From contig NZ_BSTJ01000003.1 in assembly GCF_030269445.1 (NCBI RefSeq), positions 885,266 to 949,265 on the forward strand: DNA of 64,000 nt, in the 5' to 3' direction. Below, in pieces: positions 35,622 to 44,579 of the stretch; position 1 is the stretch's first letter; each line of letters starts with the position of its first letter. The notes beneath the pieces were generated by a model. That model was not told the DNA's origin, did not search any database, and saw only the letters and a list, made by a program, of their open reading frames with translations. The position numbers and the translations under genes are program-made. This DNA comes from Actinoallomurus iriomotensis (GTDB taxonomy: Bacteria > Actinomycetota > Actinomycetes > Streptosporangiales > Streptosporangiaceae).

Positions 35622-35980
35622 GAAACCCCCTTACAGGTCGGGCTACGTTTCGCCCGAAATGATGAACAAGGGGTGATTGTCGCGAGACCCCATGGTCGAC
35701 TGAAGATGGCGGCACAGATGGTTGCCGAATCGTGACAAATAACCCAAGCCGGTACAGCACCGTCGAGAGTCGTAATTTCGCATCAGATCGTACATAGCCC
35801 CCGCCGAGTATCAGTAACCCCAGAAACGCACCCAGGCACGGAGACAACCGGCGTTATCGCAGGACTCGCGTTCGGCGGGGCCCATCGGCAAGAAGATCAC
35901 CGACGACGTTTCCGCAATGTTTCCCAGCACGGTGCCGCGACGCGGTGACGCCGTAGCGCGGCGCGGTCACGCTCACGGCC
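35622..35980. other. Divergent intergenic region, S33 peptidase / GT4
   Basis: About 360 bases, AT-richer than the genes around it, holding the promoters of two divergent genes. I see no clear consensus boxes. Open frames in this stretch lack ribosome sites and coding-type third positions. Confidence 0.6.
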
Positions 35981-37096
35981 GTGAGGATCGCGATAGTCAC
36001 TGAGTCGTTCCTGCCCCACGTCAACGGCGTGACCAACTCCGTCTGCCGGGTCCTGGAGCACCTGACCCGCCGCGGGCACGAGGCGCTCGTAGTGGCGCCG
36101 GGCCCGGGTCCGGACGGCCACGACGACCGGCTGCGGCTGACAGCCGGGGTTCCCCTTCCCTTCTACCGTTCGTTCGTCGTCGGGCTGCCCAGCCGGCACG
36201 TGACGCCGACACTGCGCGACTTCCGGCCCGACGTCGTGCATCTCGCCTCGCCGCTCATGCTCGGCACCTCCGGGGTGGCGGCCGCCCGCCGGCTCGGCGT
36301 GCCGACGGTGGCGGTGTTCCAGACCGACCTCGTCGGCTTCGCCCGCCGGTACGGCCTGCGCGGCGCCGACTCGCTGGTGTGGGCCTGGCTCCGGCACATC
36401 TACGAGCGGACCGACCGTACACTGGCGCCGTCCCGGCCGACACTGGACGAGCTGCGCAAACGCGGCTTCCCCCGGCTCGCGCTGTGGGCCCGCGGAGTCG
36501 ACGACGAGCGCTTCCATCCCCGGCACCGGTCGGCGGAGCTGCGCGAGCGCCTGGCACCCGGCGGTGAGGTGCTCGTCGGATACGTCGGGCGGCTCGCCAC
36601 CGAGAAACGGCCGTGGATGCTCGCCCACCTGGCCGGCCTGCCGGGCGTACGCCTCGTCGTGGTCGGGGACGGCCCGGCCCGGCGGCGGCTGGAGCGGCTG
36701 CTGCCCGAGGCGATCTTCACCGGTTTCCGTACCGGCCAGGAGCTGTCGGAGCTGGTCGCGTCCCTGGACGTGTTCGTGCACACCGGCGCGGACGAGACCT
36801 TCGGCCAGGCGGTGCAGGAGGGACTCGCCGCGGGGCTGCCGGTCGTCGCGCCCGCCTCGGGCGGCCCGCTGGACCTCGTACGGCCGGGCCACAACGGCCT
36901 GCTGTACCCGCCCGACGATCCGGCCGCGATGCGCGCCGCCGTCGCGGCGCTGGCGTCCGATCCCGGCATGCGGACCCGGATGGGCGGCCACGCGCGGCTG
37001 TCCGTGCACGGCCGCGGCTGGGCCGGCATCTGCGACGAGCTCATCGGCCACTACCAGGCCGTCCTCGGAGCGACGCCGGCGGAGCACGCGGCCTGA
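35981..37096 (+). CDS. GT4 glycosyltransferase, MgtA/PimB-like mannosyltransferase
   Basis: A 371-residue retaining GT-B enzyme. The start (GTG)RIAIVTESFLPHVNGVTNSV and ASPLMLGTSGVAAARRLGVP are typical of actinomycete GDP-mannose-dependent mannosyltransferases (MgtA/PimB group). The C-terminal nucleotide site includes VGYVGRLATEKRPWMLAHL and the E-x7-E motif in ETFGQAVQEGLAAGLPVVAP. It probably acts at the inner face of the membrane on a glycolipid or lipoglycan. A GT-C gene starts 5 bases after its stop, so the two work together. Confidence 0.9.
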   Translation: MRIAIVTESFLPHVNGVTNSVCRVLEHLTRRGHEALVVAPGPGPDGHDDRLRLTAGVPLPFYRSFVVGLPSRHVTPTLRDFRPDVVHLASPLMLGTSGVAAARRLGVPTVAVFQTDLVGFARRYGLRGADSLVWAWLRHIYERTDRTLAPSRPTLDELRKRGFPRLALWARGVDDERFHPRHRSAELRERLAPGGEVLVGYVGRLATEKRPWMLAHLAGLPGVRLVVVGDGPARRRLERLLPEAIFTGFRTGQELSELVASLDVFVHTGADETFGQAVQEGLAAGLPVVAPASGGPLDLVRPGHNGLLYPPDDPAAMRAAVAALASDPGMRTRMGGHARLSVHGRGWAGICDELIGHYQAVLGATPAEHAA

Positions 37097-37101
37097 GTCC
37101 G

Positions 37102-38532
37102 ATGAGACGGGTCCTCGTAGGCGTCACGTACGGCGGCATCGCGCTCAGCGTCGCGTTGATGGCGCTCGTCGGGGCCTGCCGCTTTCCGTCGGCGGTGCCG
37201 GCCATGGACGGCGACGGCGTCTTCCCGCGCCTGACCTGGCCGTACACCTCCGACGTGTGGGCCACCGCCCTGCTGTGGGCGGCGATGATCAGCGGGTTCT
37301 CCGGTGTCGTCGCGGGGCTGGCGGCGGGGCGCGGCGGTCCCCGGCCCCGTGGTCTGGTGGCCGGCGGCCTGCTGGCGGTCGGCGTCCTGGTCGCCGCACC
37401 GCCGATGGGCACGACCGACACGATGGACTACGCCGTGTACGGGCGGATGGCGGCCCTCGGCCACGACCCGCACGTCATGACGCCGCGGGAGTTCCGCGCG
37501 ACGGGCGACCGGGTGGGCGCGCTGGCGCCGGAGCCGTGGCAGGACACGCCGTCGGTGTACGGGCCGCTGGCGACGGGCACCGAATGGGCCGCGGCGACGC
37601 TGTCGGGCGGCTCGGCGACCGCGACGGTGTTCTGGCTGAAGGTCTGGAACGCCCTGGCCTTCCTGGCCGCGGCGCTGGCGCTCGCCCGGCTCGCGGGCCC
37701 CGGCTCCCGGGCCCGCGTGCACCTGCTGTGGACGCTGAACCCGCTGCTGCTCTGGGCGCTGATCGGCGGCGCCCACGTCGACGGGCTCGCGGCCGGCCTT
37801 GCGGTGACCGGGCTGGCGGTGGCCGGCCCGTCGGTGTGCCGGAGCCTCTGGCGGAGCGGGACGGCGGGCGTCCTGCTCGGCGCCGCCGGTGCGGTCAAGG
37901 CGCCGTACCTGCTGCTCGGCGCGGTGGCGGTCTGGTCGCTGCGCCGGTCGCCGCGGGCGCTCGTCGCGCTCGGCGTGGGCGCGGCGACCGTCCTCGCCGC
38001 GTCGTACGCGATCGCCGGGGGCGCCGGGATCGTCGCGCTGGCGCACCGTGGCCGGTCGCCGTCCTGGAACACTCCCTGGCAGTTGCTCGTGCCGGTCCTC
38101 GGCCGGCTCCCGTCCTGGCTGCCGTTGGCCGCGGTCGTGCTCGCGGCCGTGGTGGCGGCCCGGCTCCTGCGCGACCCCACGCGCGGCCCGGTCTGGCTGG
38201 GACCGGCGCTGGCGGTCTGCACGGCCTGGGTGGTGACGACGCCGGTCTACTACCCGTGGTACGAGGCGTTGGTGCTGCCGCTGGTGGCCCTGGCGCCCGC
38301 GAGCCGGCTGGACTGGGTGCAGCTCACCCGCGCGCTGGTCGCCACGGTCGGCTGCCTGCCGGGGTTGGCGGTGCGGTTCGGCGGCACATGGCTGCGCACC
38401 GGGCCCCTGCCGTACGTGGTGCCCGGTGCGCTGCTGTTGCTGCTGGTGGTGCTGCTTCTTCTCCGTCCGGCCGCGCTCAGGCGGAGATCTGGACCGGAGT
38501 GCCGAGCGGCAGCGTCTTCGCCAGCTTCGTGA
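37102..38532 (+). CDS. GT-C polyprenol-phosphomannose-dependent mannosyltransferase-like protein (MptB-like)
   Basis: A 476-residue integral membrane protein with about 12 helices. TTDTMDYAVYGRMAALGHDP carries the acidic loop residues of GT-C enzymes, followed by WQDTPSVYGPLATG as in MptA/MptB-type alpha-1,6-mannosyltransferases that use polyprenyl-phosphate mannose outside the membrane. YYPWYEALVLPLVALAP is another family-type stretch. It forms an operon with the GT4 gene. Its 3' end overlaps the convergent L,D-transpeptidase gene by 56 bases. Confidence 0.85.
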   Translation: MRRVLVGVTYGGIALSVALMALVGACRFPSAVPAMDGDGVFPRLTWPYTSDVWATALLWAAMISGFSGVVAGLAAGRGGPRPRGLVAGGLLAVGVLVAAPPMGTTDTMDYAVYGRMAALGHDPHVMTPREFRATGDRVGALAPEPWQDTPSVYGPLATGTEWAAATLSGGSATATVFWLKVWNALAFLAAALALARLAGPGSRARVHLLWTLNPLLLWALIGGAHVDGLAAGLAVTGLAVAGPSVCRSLWRSGTAGVLLGAAGAVKAPYLLLGAVAVWSLRRSPRALVALGVGAATVLAASYAIAGGAGIVALAHRGRSPSWNTPWQLLVPVLGRLPSWLPLAAVVLAAVVAARLLRDPTRGPVWLGPALAVCTAWVVTTPVYYPWYEALVLPLVALAPASRLDWVQLTRALVATVGCLPGLAVRFGGTWLRTGPLPYVVPGALLLLLVVLLLLRPAALRRRSGPECRAAASSPAS

Positions 38533-39241
38533 TCATCGCGTTGCTGATCCGCACGCACCCGTGGCTGACCGAGGTGCCCAGCAGCTTCGGCTGGTTGGTG
38601 CCGTGGATGCCGATGACCGGGTCGTGGCCGTTGAACTGGGTGAGCGCGGTCGACTGCCCGGACAGCCCGTACGCGTACGGGCCGTAGTCGCCGTTCGGGT
38701 TCGGCGGCTGGAGCAGTTCGGTGAGGTAGTAGGCGCCGCCGGGCGTCGGGGTGTCGGACTTGCCGATCGCCGCCGGGGTGCTGATCAGCATCTTCTTGCC
38801 CCGGTAGAGCTTCAGCCGGTGGCCCGACTGGAGCACCTGGAGCCAGTAGTCGGTCTTGGCGGTGCGGACCTCGCGCGTGGTGATCCAGCCGGTGCTGCCG
38901 TTCGGCTGCACCGGGAGGAAGACGTGCAGCCATCCGGGCTTGCTGTCCATCACGAGGAACACGCGGGGTGCGCCGTCGGGGTTCGGGCTCTGCAGCTTGA
39001 TGCTCGGCGACGGGTCGCCGGCCTCCTTGTAGATGTCGACCGTCGCGTTCCGCGCGGTGGCGATCGTGCTGGGGCCGTTCCCGAAGTCGTACGACGCCGT
39101 GCTCGGCTTGGCCGCGGGGGCGTCCCCGGCCGGTTTGCCGCTCGCCGCCTTGTGATCGGAACCGCCGCAGCCGGCCAGGGTGAGGCTCAGCGCGGCGCCG
39201 GCCGCGACGGCGGCCGCTCGCATTCCCGGGCTGATTGACAT
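38477..39241 (-). CDS. L,D-transpeptidase lipoprotein
   Basis: A 254-residue cell-wall enzyme. A lipoprotein signal ends LTLAGC, so it is anchored outside the membrane. An SH3-like region (~60-125) is followed by a YkuD domain with the catalytic signature IHGTNQPKLLGTSVSHGCVR containing His, Ser-His-Gly and the nucleophile Cys. Such enzymes make 3-3 crosslinks in peptidoglycan. The ATG at 39241 has GAGGAGCAGG upstream. A hairpin at 39273-39308 separates it from the upstream secreted-protein gene. Confidence 0.93.
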   Translation of the reverse strand: MSISPGMRAAAVAAGAALSLTLAGCGGSDHKAASGKPAGDAPAAKPSTASYDFGNGPSTIATARNATVDIYKEAGDPSPSIKLQSPNPDGAPRVFLVMDSKPGWLHVFLPVQPNGSTGWITTREVRTAKTDYWLQVLQSGHRLKLYRGKKMLISTPAAIGKSDTPTPGGAYYLTELLQPPNPNGDYGPYAYGLSGQSTALTQFNGHDPVIGIHGTNQPKLLGTSVSHGCVRISNAMITKLAKTLPLGTPVQISA

Positions 39242-39272
39242 CGGTCCTGCTCCTCGATGACGTCGGTGAGAC

Positions 39273-39308
39273 GGCCGGCCCGGGAACACGGACGCTCCCG
39301 GGCCGGCC
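39273..39308 (-). terminator. Hairpin terminator after the secreted Cys protein gene
   Basis: A perfect 13-bp stem (ggccggcccggga and its complement) with a 10-base loop, 13 bases past the stop at 39322. A run of T follows on the plus strand. Confidence 0.7.
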
Positions 39309-39321
39309 TTTTCGATCTTCG

Positions 39322-39843
39322 TCAGCCGGTGAACTGGGGCTGGGCCTTCACGGGAGTCGCGGGACGCGCCTCACCGCTCGGCGGGGTGACCGGCTTGGGG
39401 GCCTCGCTGGTCCTGCTCGGCTTCGGGGTCGGCTTGGGCTTCTCCGACGGCGGAGCCGTGGGCTTGGTGCCCTTGCAGTGCTGCGTGAGCAGGCCGATCG
39501 CACCGTGCCGCTGCCAGACCGGCATGGTCCGCTGGTCGGGACGGTAGGCGGTGACGATCACCTTGGCGGCGTGCGTCGCGAGCACGACGGTGCCGCGGGC
39601 GGGCACGCTGATCTTGCCCTGGCTGTGGCCGCCCTTGTTGTCGGCCCACGTGGCGGGCACGGCGCCCCAGCCGTTGGGGTTGCTCAGCAGCCAGAGGGCC
39701 TGGCCGTCCTTGCCGCAGAGCGAGCGGAGCCGCAGAGCGGGGTCACGGTCGCTGCACGCCCAGGCGGGAGCGGCGGCCATCGTGGTGACGGCGACGGCCG
39801 CGGCGGCTCCGGCCAGGGTCAGACTCGCCTTCTTCAGGCGCAT
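39322..39843 (-). CDS. Secreted Cys-containing protein with Pro/Lys-rich tail
   Basis: A 173-residue exported protein. The signal peptide runs MRLKKASLTLAGAAAAVAVT to APAWA. The mature part (CSDRDPALRLRSLCGKDGQA, then LTQHCKGTKPT) has three cysteines and looks like a small beta-rich domain. A ~45-residue Pro/Lys/Thr-rich tail could thread the cell wall. No known domain is recognised. AGGAGGAA precedes the ATG at 39843. It sits with L,D-transpeptidase and mannosyltransferase genes, so an envelope role is likely. Confidence 0.8.
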   Translation of the reverse strand: MRLKKASLTLAGAAAAVAVTTMAAAPAWACSDRDPALRLRSLCGKDGQALWLLSNPNGWGAVPATWADNKGGHSQGKISVPARGTVVLATHAAKVIVTAYRPDQRTMPVWQRHGAIGLLTQHCKGTKPTAPPSEKPKPTPKPSRTSEAPKPVTPPSGEARPATPVKAQPQFTG

Positions 39844-40093
39844 GGGGAATTCCTCCTGCTGAGGAGTGGTCATTGACACGCCATGAGACGGAAACATCAT
39901 TGGCGCATCGGGCACACTATCGCCCACAAGACGCTTATGCCGCTTTAGTAACAAGCCTTTACCCTCCGGTCATATTGCCGCCTGTCGCAACACTTACCCC
40001 ATCGACCTCTTTGTCCGCTTCGCTGCTCCGCAGGAGCCGCCGACCTCCCGCCCTGAGGACGAAAGATGGCGAGATGGGATACTTGGCGGCGCC

Positions 40094-41143
40094 ATGATCT
40101 CTTTGCATGATTCCTCCGCGCGGGGCTTCAACAGCGACAACTGCGCCGGCGTTCACCCGGAGGTCCTCGCCGCGATCGGCGTGGCCAACGGCGGTCACCA
40201 GCCCTCGTACGGCGGTGACGTGTACACCGCACGGCTGCGCGAGATGTTCAAGGAACGTTTCGGCGAGCGGGCCGAGGCGTACCCGGTCTTCAACGGCACG
40301 GGCGCCAACGTGATCGGCCTGCGGGCGCTGACCGACCCCTGGTCGGCGGTGATCTGTGCCGAGACCGCCCACATCCACCTCGACGAGGGCGGCGCGCCGG
40401 AGAAGGTGGCCGGGCTGAAGCTGCTGCCGGTGCCGGCCCCCGACGGCAAGCTGACCCCGGAACTGATCGACCGGCAGGCCCACGGGCAGGGCGACGAGCA
40501 CCGCGCCCAGCCACGCGTCGTCTCCCTGACCCAGAGCACCGAACTCGGCACGGTCTACACGGCCGAGGAGATCACCGAGATCTGCGCGCACGCCCACGAA
40601 CTCGGCATGCTCGTGCACGTCGACGGCACCCGGCTCGCGAACGCCGCCGCAGCCCTCGACCTGCCCTTCCGCGCCCTCACCACCGACGCGGGCGTGGACA
40701 TGCTGTCATTCGGCGGCACCAAGAACGGCCTGCTGTACGGGGAGGTCGTCGTGGCGCTCTCCCCCGAGGCCGCCCCGGGAATGCCCTACCTCCGCAAGGC
40801 CGCGATGCAGCTGTCCTCGAAGATGCGGTTCGTCTCCGCCCAGTTCATCGCGCTGCTGGAGGACGACCTGTGGCTCCGCAGCGCCGGGCACGCCAACGCG
40901 ATGGCCGCCCGGCTGTACGCGGCCGTACGCGACCTGCCGGGCGTCGTGATCCCGCGCGTGCCGCAGGCGAACGCGGTCTTCGCCCGGCTGGACCCGCGGG
41001 TCGCCGCGCGCCTGGGAGAGCGGTACCGCTTCGAGCTGTGGGACCCGGCGACCGGCGAGGTCCGCTGGGTGTGCTCCTTCGACACGACCGAGGACGACGT
41101 CGACGCCTTCGCCGCCGCCCTCGCCGCGGAACTCCTGGACTGA
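40094..41143 (+). CDS. Threonine aldolase family PLP enzyme (beta-eliminating lyase)
   Basis: A 349-residue fold-type I PLP enzyme that splits L-threonine or allo-threonine to glycine and acetaldehyde. The N-terminus (SLHDSSARGFNSDNCAGVHP) and the PLP Lys in DMLSFGGTKNGLLYGE are diagnostic, with the aspartate in LVHVDGTRLANAAAAL. Stereospecificity cannot be told. It is monocistronic. GATACT/TACTTG sequences lie just upstream and could act as a -10 box for a short-leader transcript. Confidence 0.92.
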   Translation: MISLHDSSARGFNSDNCAGVHPEVLAAIGVANGGHQPSYGGDVYTARLREMFKERFGERAEAYPVFNGTGANVIGLRALTDPWSAVICAETAHIHLDEGGAPEKVAGLKLLPVPAPDGKLTPELIDRQAHGQGDEHRAQPRVVSLTQSTELGTVYTAEEITEICAHAHELGMLVHVDGTRLANAAAALDLPFRALTTDAGVDMLSFGGTKNGLLYGEVVVALSPEAAPGMPYLRKAAMQLSSKMRFVSAQFIALLEDDLWLRSAGHANAMAARLYAAVRDLPGVVIPRVPQANAVFARLDPRVAARLGERYRFELWDPATGEVRWVCSFDTTEDDVDAFAAALAAELLD

Positions 41144-41232
41144 CAGATCACCGCGTCCCAGTGGATCGACGCCGTCGCTTCTCCCTACCTGCCACCACAT
41201 CTCCTCCAGGCGGCCGTGCCTTCTGACGCGCG

Positions 41233-41883
41233 TCAGGCGGCCTTCGTCGGTCTCAGGCCGCCTGACCCCGGTGGGTTCCACAGGCGCCGGCGGCGGTACC
41301 GCGGCGTCCACGCGAGCCGGTTGACCGCCCGTACGGGCGCGGGCAGGTGAGAGAGGAACCGGCGGCGGTCGGCGCGCGGGATCCCGTCGGTGATCCACGG
41401 CACGTACGCCGCGGCGCCCTTCACGCCCTGGCGGCGGGCCATCGCGCGCCCGAACTCCTTCCAGTCGGCGGGCGTCATCACCTCCTGGATCAGCGGCAGC
41501 GCCTCGTCCTCCTCGTGTTCGAGGTGCCGGTCGAGCACGGCCGCGAGCGTCTCGACGCGCTGGGCCAGGTCGGCGGCGTTCGCCGCCAGCGCGCGGCCGA
41601 GCCCCTCCAGCAGCGGATCGAGCCGCGCGTGCTCGGCCTCCATGTCGGCCAGCAGCGCCAGCGCGCCGGGCCGGTCCTTGACCAGTTCGGTGAGGCGGGG
41701 CCACAGCCACTCGTCCTCGACGGTGTGGTGGACGTGGAGCTGGGCCGTGAAGTTGTCCCAGCCCGCCCGCACCTGGGGTGTGGCGGCCCGCCCGTCGGCG
41801 ACCGCAGCCTCCAGGCGCGCGAGGTCGCGGCGGAACGCGTCGTGCGTGACGTACATCATCGTGAAATCGATCTGGTCGGTCAT
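41233..41883 (-). CDS. Hemerythrin-domain protein
   Basis: A 216-residue protein. Residues ~10-150 form a hemerythrin-like four-helix bundle with di-iron ligands in YVTHDAFRRDL, LHVHHTVEDEWLWP, MEAEHARLDPLLEGL and LDRHLEHEEDEALPLI. Such proteins sense or bind O2, NO or iron. A basic tail follows. Its ATG overlaps the TGA of the upstream MFS gene by four bases, so the two are coupled. The link suggests a shared response, perhaps to oxidative or drug stress. Confidence 0.92.
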   Translation of the reverse strand: MTDQIDFTMMYVTHDAFRRDLARLEAAVADGRAATPQVRAGWDNFTAQLHVHHTVEDEWLWPRLTELVKDRPGALALLADMEAEHARLDPLLEGLGRALAANAADLAQRVETLAAVLDRHLEHEEDEALPLIQEVMTPADWKEFGRAMARRQGVKGAAAYVPWITDGIPRADRRRFLSHLPAPVRAVNRLAWTPRYRRRRLWNPPGSGGLRPTKAA

Positions 41884-43493
41884 CGGATCCCCTGCGGTTC
41901 GTCTTCGGTGAGTGGAAGGCCGTGCGGGTTGGCGGACGGCTCGCGTACGCGCCGGAGGGCCAGGCAGGCGAGCACCCCCGCGAGGAGCACGCCCGCGGCG
42001 ACGAGCATCGTGGGCCGCATCGCCTCGACGAACCCGTGCCCGAACACCTGTCCGGCGACGGCCTCGACGCGATGGGCCAGGTCCGCCGGTCCGCCGGCGG
42101 GCGGCTTCACGCCGCTCTGACCGCCCGCCTCCAGATGGCGGCCCGCCTGGTCGAAGCCACGGACGAACGGACCCCGGGCGGACGGCGGGAGCTCGGCGGC
42201 GCGCTCGTGTGCCTGTTCCCGCAGCGCGGTGGCGAGGCGCGCCTGGAGCACCGCGCCGACGACGGCCCCGGCGAGCACCGACCCGACCTGCCGCAGCGCG
42301 TTGTTGACGCCGGAGGCCGCGCCGGACAACTCGGCCGGTACGTTGCGCATGACCTCCGAGGCCATCGGCGTGAACGTGCAGCCGGCGCCCAGCCCGGTGA
42401 GGAACAGCGGCGCCAGGACGTCGACGCCGCTCCCGCCGGCGTCCGCGACCACGGCCACCCACACCAGCCCGCCCGCGAACGCCGTCATGCCGGTCATCAG
42501 CAGGTACTTCGCGCCGAGCCGCTCGGACAGCACCCCGGCCGGCCCCGCGCTGACGACCGACCCGCCGGCCAGGGCCAGCATCACGAGCCCGGCCCGCTGC
42601 GCGCTGAAGCCGAGTACCGACTGCAGGTAGATGGTCAGCGGCAGGGACAGCCCCACGACGCCGAACGACACCGCGATGCCGACGCCGTTGACGACCGTGA
42701 ACCCGCGGTCGCGGAACAGGGAGAAGGGGACCAGCGGCTCGCCGTCCTGCCGGCCGCGCTGGTGGACCAGGAACCCGGCCAGGAGCAGGGCGGACGCGGC
42801 GATCGTCGCCCAGATCCCGGCGTTCCAGTCGTACTTCTCGCCCTCGATCAGCCCGAACGCCAGGCAGAACAGCGACGCGGAGGCGAGCAGCACGCCGGGC
42901 ACGTCGAAGCGGTGCCGTACCGTACGCCGTGCTCCGGGCAGGACCAGCAGTCCCGCGACGATCACGACCACGCCCACCGGCACGTTGACGAAGAAGATCC
43001 ACCGCCAGTCGAGGCGGCTGACCAGCAGCCCGCCGACGCTCGGCCCGGCCGCCCCGGACAGGCCCGCGGTGGCGCCCCAGATGCCGAGCGCCGCTCCGCG
43101 CCTCCCGGCCGGGAACACCTCGACGATCATCGACAGCGTCTGCGGGAGCAACATCGCCGCCCCGACGCCCTGCACCGCGCGGAAGGCGATCAGCTCCCCC
43201 GGCCCCTGGGAGAGGCCGCAGGCCAGGCTCGCCAGGGTGAAGACGGCGACGCCGGACAGGTAGAGGGTCCGCTTGCCCCGCAGATCACCGAGGCGCCCGG
43301 CGGTGATCAGCAGCACCGCCAGCGCCAGCGCGTACGCGTTGACCACCCAGAGGATCTGGTCCAGTGACGCGCCCAGCCGGTCGACCATGTCCGGGATCGC
43401 GATGTTGACGATCGTCAGGTCCAGCAGCGTCATGAAGAATCCGAGCGCCAGCACCGCCAGGATCGCCCATGGATTCCCCCGCCATCTGTTCAT
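41880..43493 (-). CDS. DHA2-family MFS drug transporter
   Basis: A 537-residue, 14-helix proton-driven exporter. Family motifs are ILAVLALGFFMTLLDLTIVN in helix 1, RLGDLRGKRTLYLSG in loop 2-3, and GAATAGLSGAAGPSVGGLLV-like motif C (written here as GIWGATAGLSGAAGPSVGGL). The ATG at 43493 is preferred because GAAAGAGGAA precedes it. It is divergent from an ECF41 sigma factor gene and coupled to hemerythrin. The substrate is unknown. Confidence 0.93.
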   Translation of the reverse strand: MNRWRGNPWAILAVLALGFFMTLLDLTIVNIAIPDMVDRLGASLDQILWVVNAYALALAVLLITAGRLGDLRGKRTLYLSGVAVFTLASLACGLSQGPGELIAFRAVQGVGAAMLLPQTLSMIVEVFPAGRRGAALGIWGATAGLSGAAGPSVGGLLVSRLDWRWIFFVNVPVGVVVIVAGLLVLPGARRTVRHRFDVPGVLLASASLFCLAFGLIEGEKYDWNAGIWATIAASALLLAGFLVHQRGRQDGEPLVPFSLFRDRGFTVVNGVGIAVSFGVVGLSLPLTIYLQSVLGFSAQRAGLVMLALAGGSVVSAGPAGVLSERLGAKYLLMTGMTAFAGGLVWVAVVADAGGSGVDVLAPLFLTGLGAGCTFTPMASEVMRNVPAELSGAASGVNNALRQVGSVLAGAVVGAVLQARLATALREQAHERAAELPPSARGPFVRGFDQAGRHLEAGGQSGVKPPAGGPADLAHRVEAVAGQVFGHGFVEAMRPTMLVAAGVLLAGVLACLALRRVREPSANPHGLPLTEDEPQGIR

Positions 43494-43588
43494 CGGGTTC
43501 CTCTTTCTCGAGACTCCGAAGCACAAGAGAGCCCGAGGGCGGGAGAGTGTGACGTCTCCGGGCGTGACACGAGTCACGTGGCCCCGGA

Positions 43589-43595
43589 TGTCACA
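43589..43595 (+). promoter_or_regulatory. Possible ECF41-type -35 element
   Basis: TGTCACA upstream of the ECF41 gene matches the -35 reported for ECF41 targets. The expected CGTC -10 is not found at the right spacing; CCTC/CTCT is the nearest. The divergent strand has the similar TGTCACG at 43563-43569. Confidence 0.35.
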
Positions 43596-43647
43596 CTTCA
43601 GGGGTCGGAATGCCTCTCAGGTGGGTGAGTGCACAGGAGGCGCGAGC

Positions 43648-44568
43648 ATGAACCGACCTTCAGGCGAGGCGAATCGGCCCGAGACGGCTCCGGGGGACGC
43701 CGCGACCGAAATGTTCGTGGACCACCGCGAGCTGCTGTTCTCCGTCGTCTACAACATGCTCGGCACCGTCGCCGACACCGAGGACGTGCTGCAGGAGACG
43801 TGGCTGGCGTGGTCGGGCGCCTGGCCCTCCCCGTCGATCACCAGCCCGCGGGCGTACCTCGTGCGCATCGCGGTGAACCAGGCGCTGGCCCGGCAGGCGA
43901 CGATCAACCGCCGCCGGGAGAGTTATGTCGGCCCCTGGCTGCCCGATCCGCTGGTCACCGACACCGCGGAGGACGCCTCGGAACAGACCGTACGGGGCGA
44001 GTCGGTCTCCATGGCGATGCTCGTGGTGCTGGAGACGCTGACGCCGCTGGAGCGGGCGGTATTCGTGCTGCACGAGGTGTTCGGGTACGCCCACCCCGAG
44101 ATCGCGGAGATCCTGGACCGGTCACCGTCCGCGGTACGGCAGCTCGCCCACCGCGCCCGCTCGCACGTCCAGGCCCGCCGCCCGCGCTACCAGGCGGACC
44201 CGCGGGTGCAGCGGCAGGTGACCGAACGCTTCGTGGCCGCGGCGTTCGGCGGCGACATCGGCGCCCTGCTGGAACTCCTCGCGCCGGACGTGACGATGTG
44301 GACCGACGGCGGCGGAAAGACGGGCGGCCTCCGCCCGGTCAAGGGCCGGGACAAGGTCGCCCGCCTCATCACGAACGTGACGTCGCGCCTGCCCGAGGAC
44401 CTGGCCGTCCGCTACCGCACCGTGAACGGCGACCCGTCCGCGGTGGTCTTCAACGAACACTCCCCGTTCGCCGTGATGGTCCTCGACCTGACCCCGGGCG
44501 ATGACCGGGTCCGCGGCATCTACGGCGTAACGAACCCGGACAAACTGGCACACATCGACGAAGACTGA
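43648..44568 (+). CDS. ECF41-group sigma factor (SigJ-like) with SnoaL-like C-terminus
   Basis: A 306-residue alternative sigma factor. Sigma-2 (LLFSVVYNMLGTVADTEDVL), the linker motif YVGPWLPDPL, sigma-4 (LTPLERAVFVLHEVFGYAHP) and a C-terminal SnoaL-like regulatory domain with DGGGKTGG and a closing NPDKL define the ECF41 group. In that group the C-terminal domain controls activity in place of an anti-sigma factor. GGAGG precedes the ATG. The usual carboxymuconolactone-decarboxylase/oxidoreductase partner is absent; the divergent DHA2 pump may be its target. Confidence 0.92.
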   Translation: MNRPSGEANRPETAPGDAATEMFVDHRELLFSVVYNMLGTVADTEDVLQETWLAWSGAWPSPSITSPRAYLVRIAVNQALARQATINRRRESYVGPWLPDPLVTDTAEDASEQTVRGESVSMAMLVVLETLTPLERAVFVLHEVFGYAHPEIAEILDRSPSAVRQLAHRARSHVQARRPRYQADPRVQRQVTERFVAAAFGGDIGALLELLAPDVTMWTDGGGKTGGLRPVKGRDKVARLITNVTSRLPEDLAVRYRTVNGDPSAVVFNEHSPFAVMVLDLTPGDDRVRGIYGVTNPDKLAHIDED

Positions 44569-44579
44569 GACTCAGTGAC

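Noticed and set aside
32934..35735. 933-codon plus-strand open frame
   Set aside because: It overlaps the MFS gene in another frame and the S33 peptidase on the opposite strand, both firmly identified.
35353..35847. 164-codon minus-strand open frame over the S33 signal-peptide region
   Set aside because: It is out of frame with the clear S33 gene and lacks a ribosome site; the upstream part is promoter DNA.
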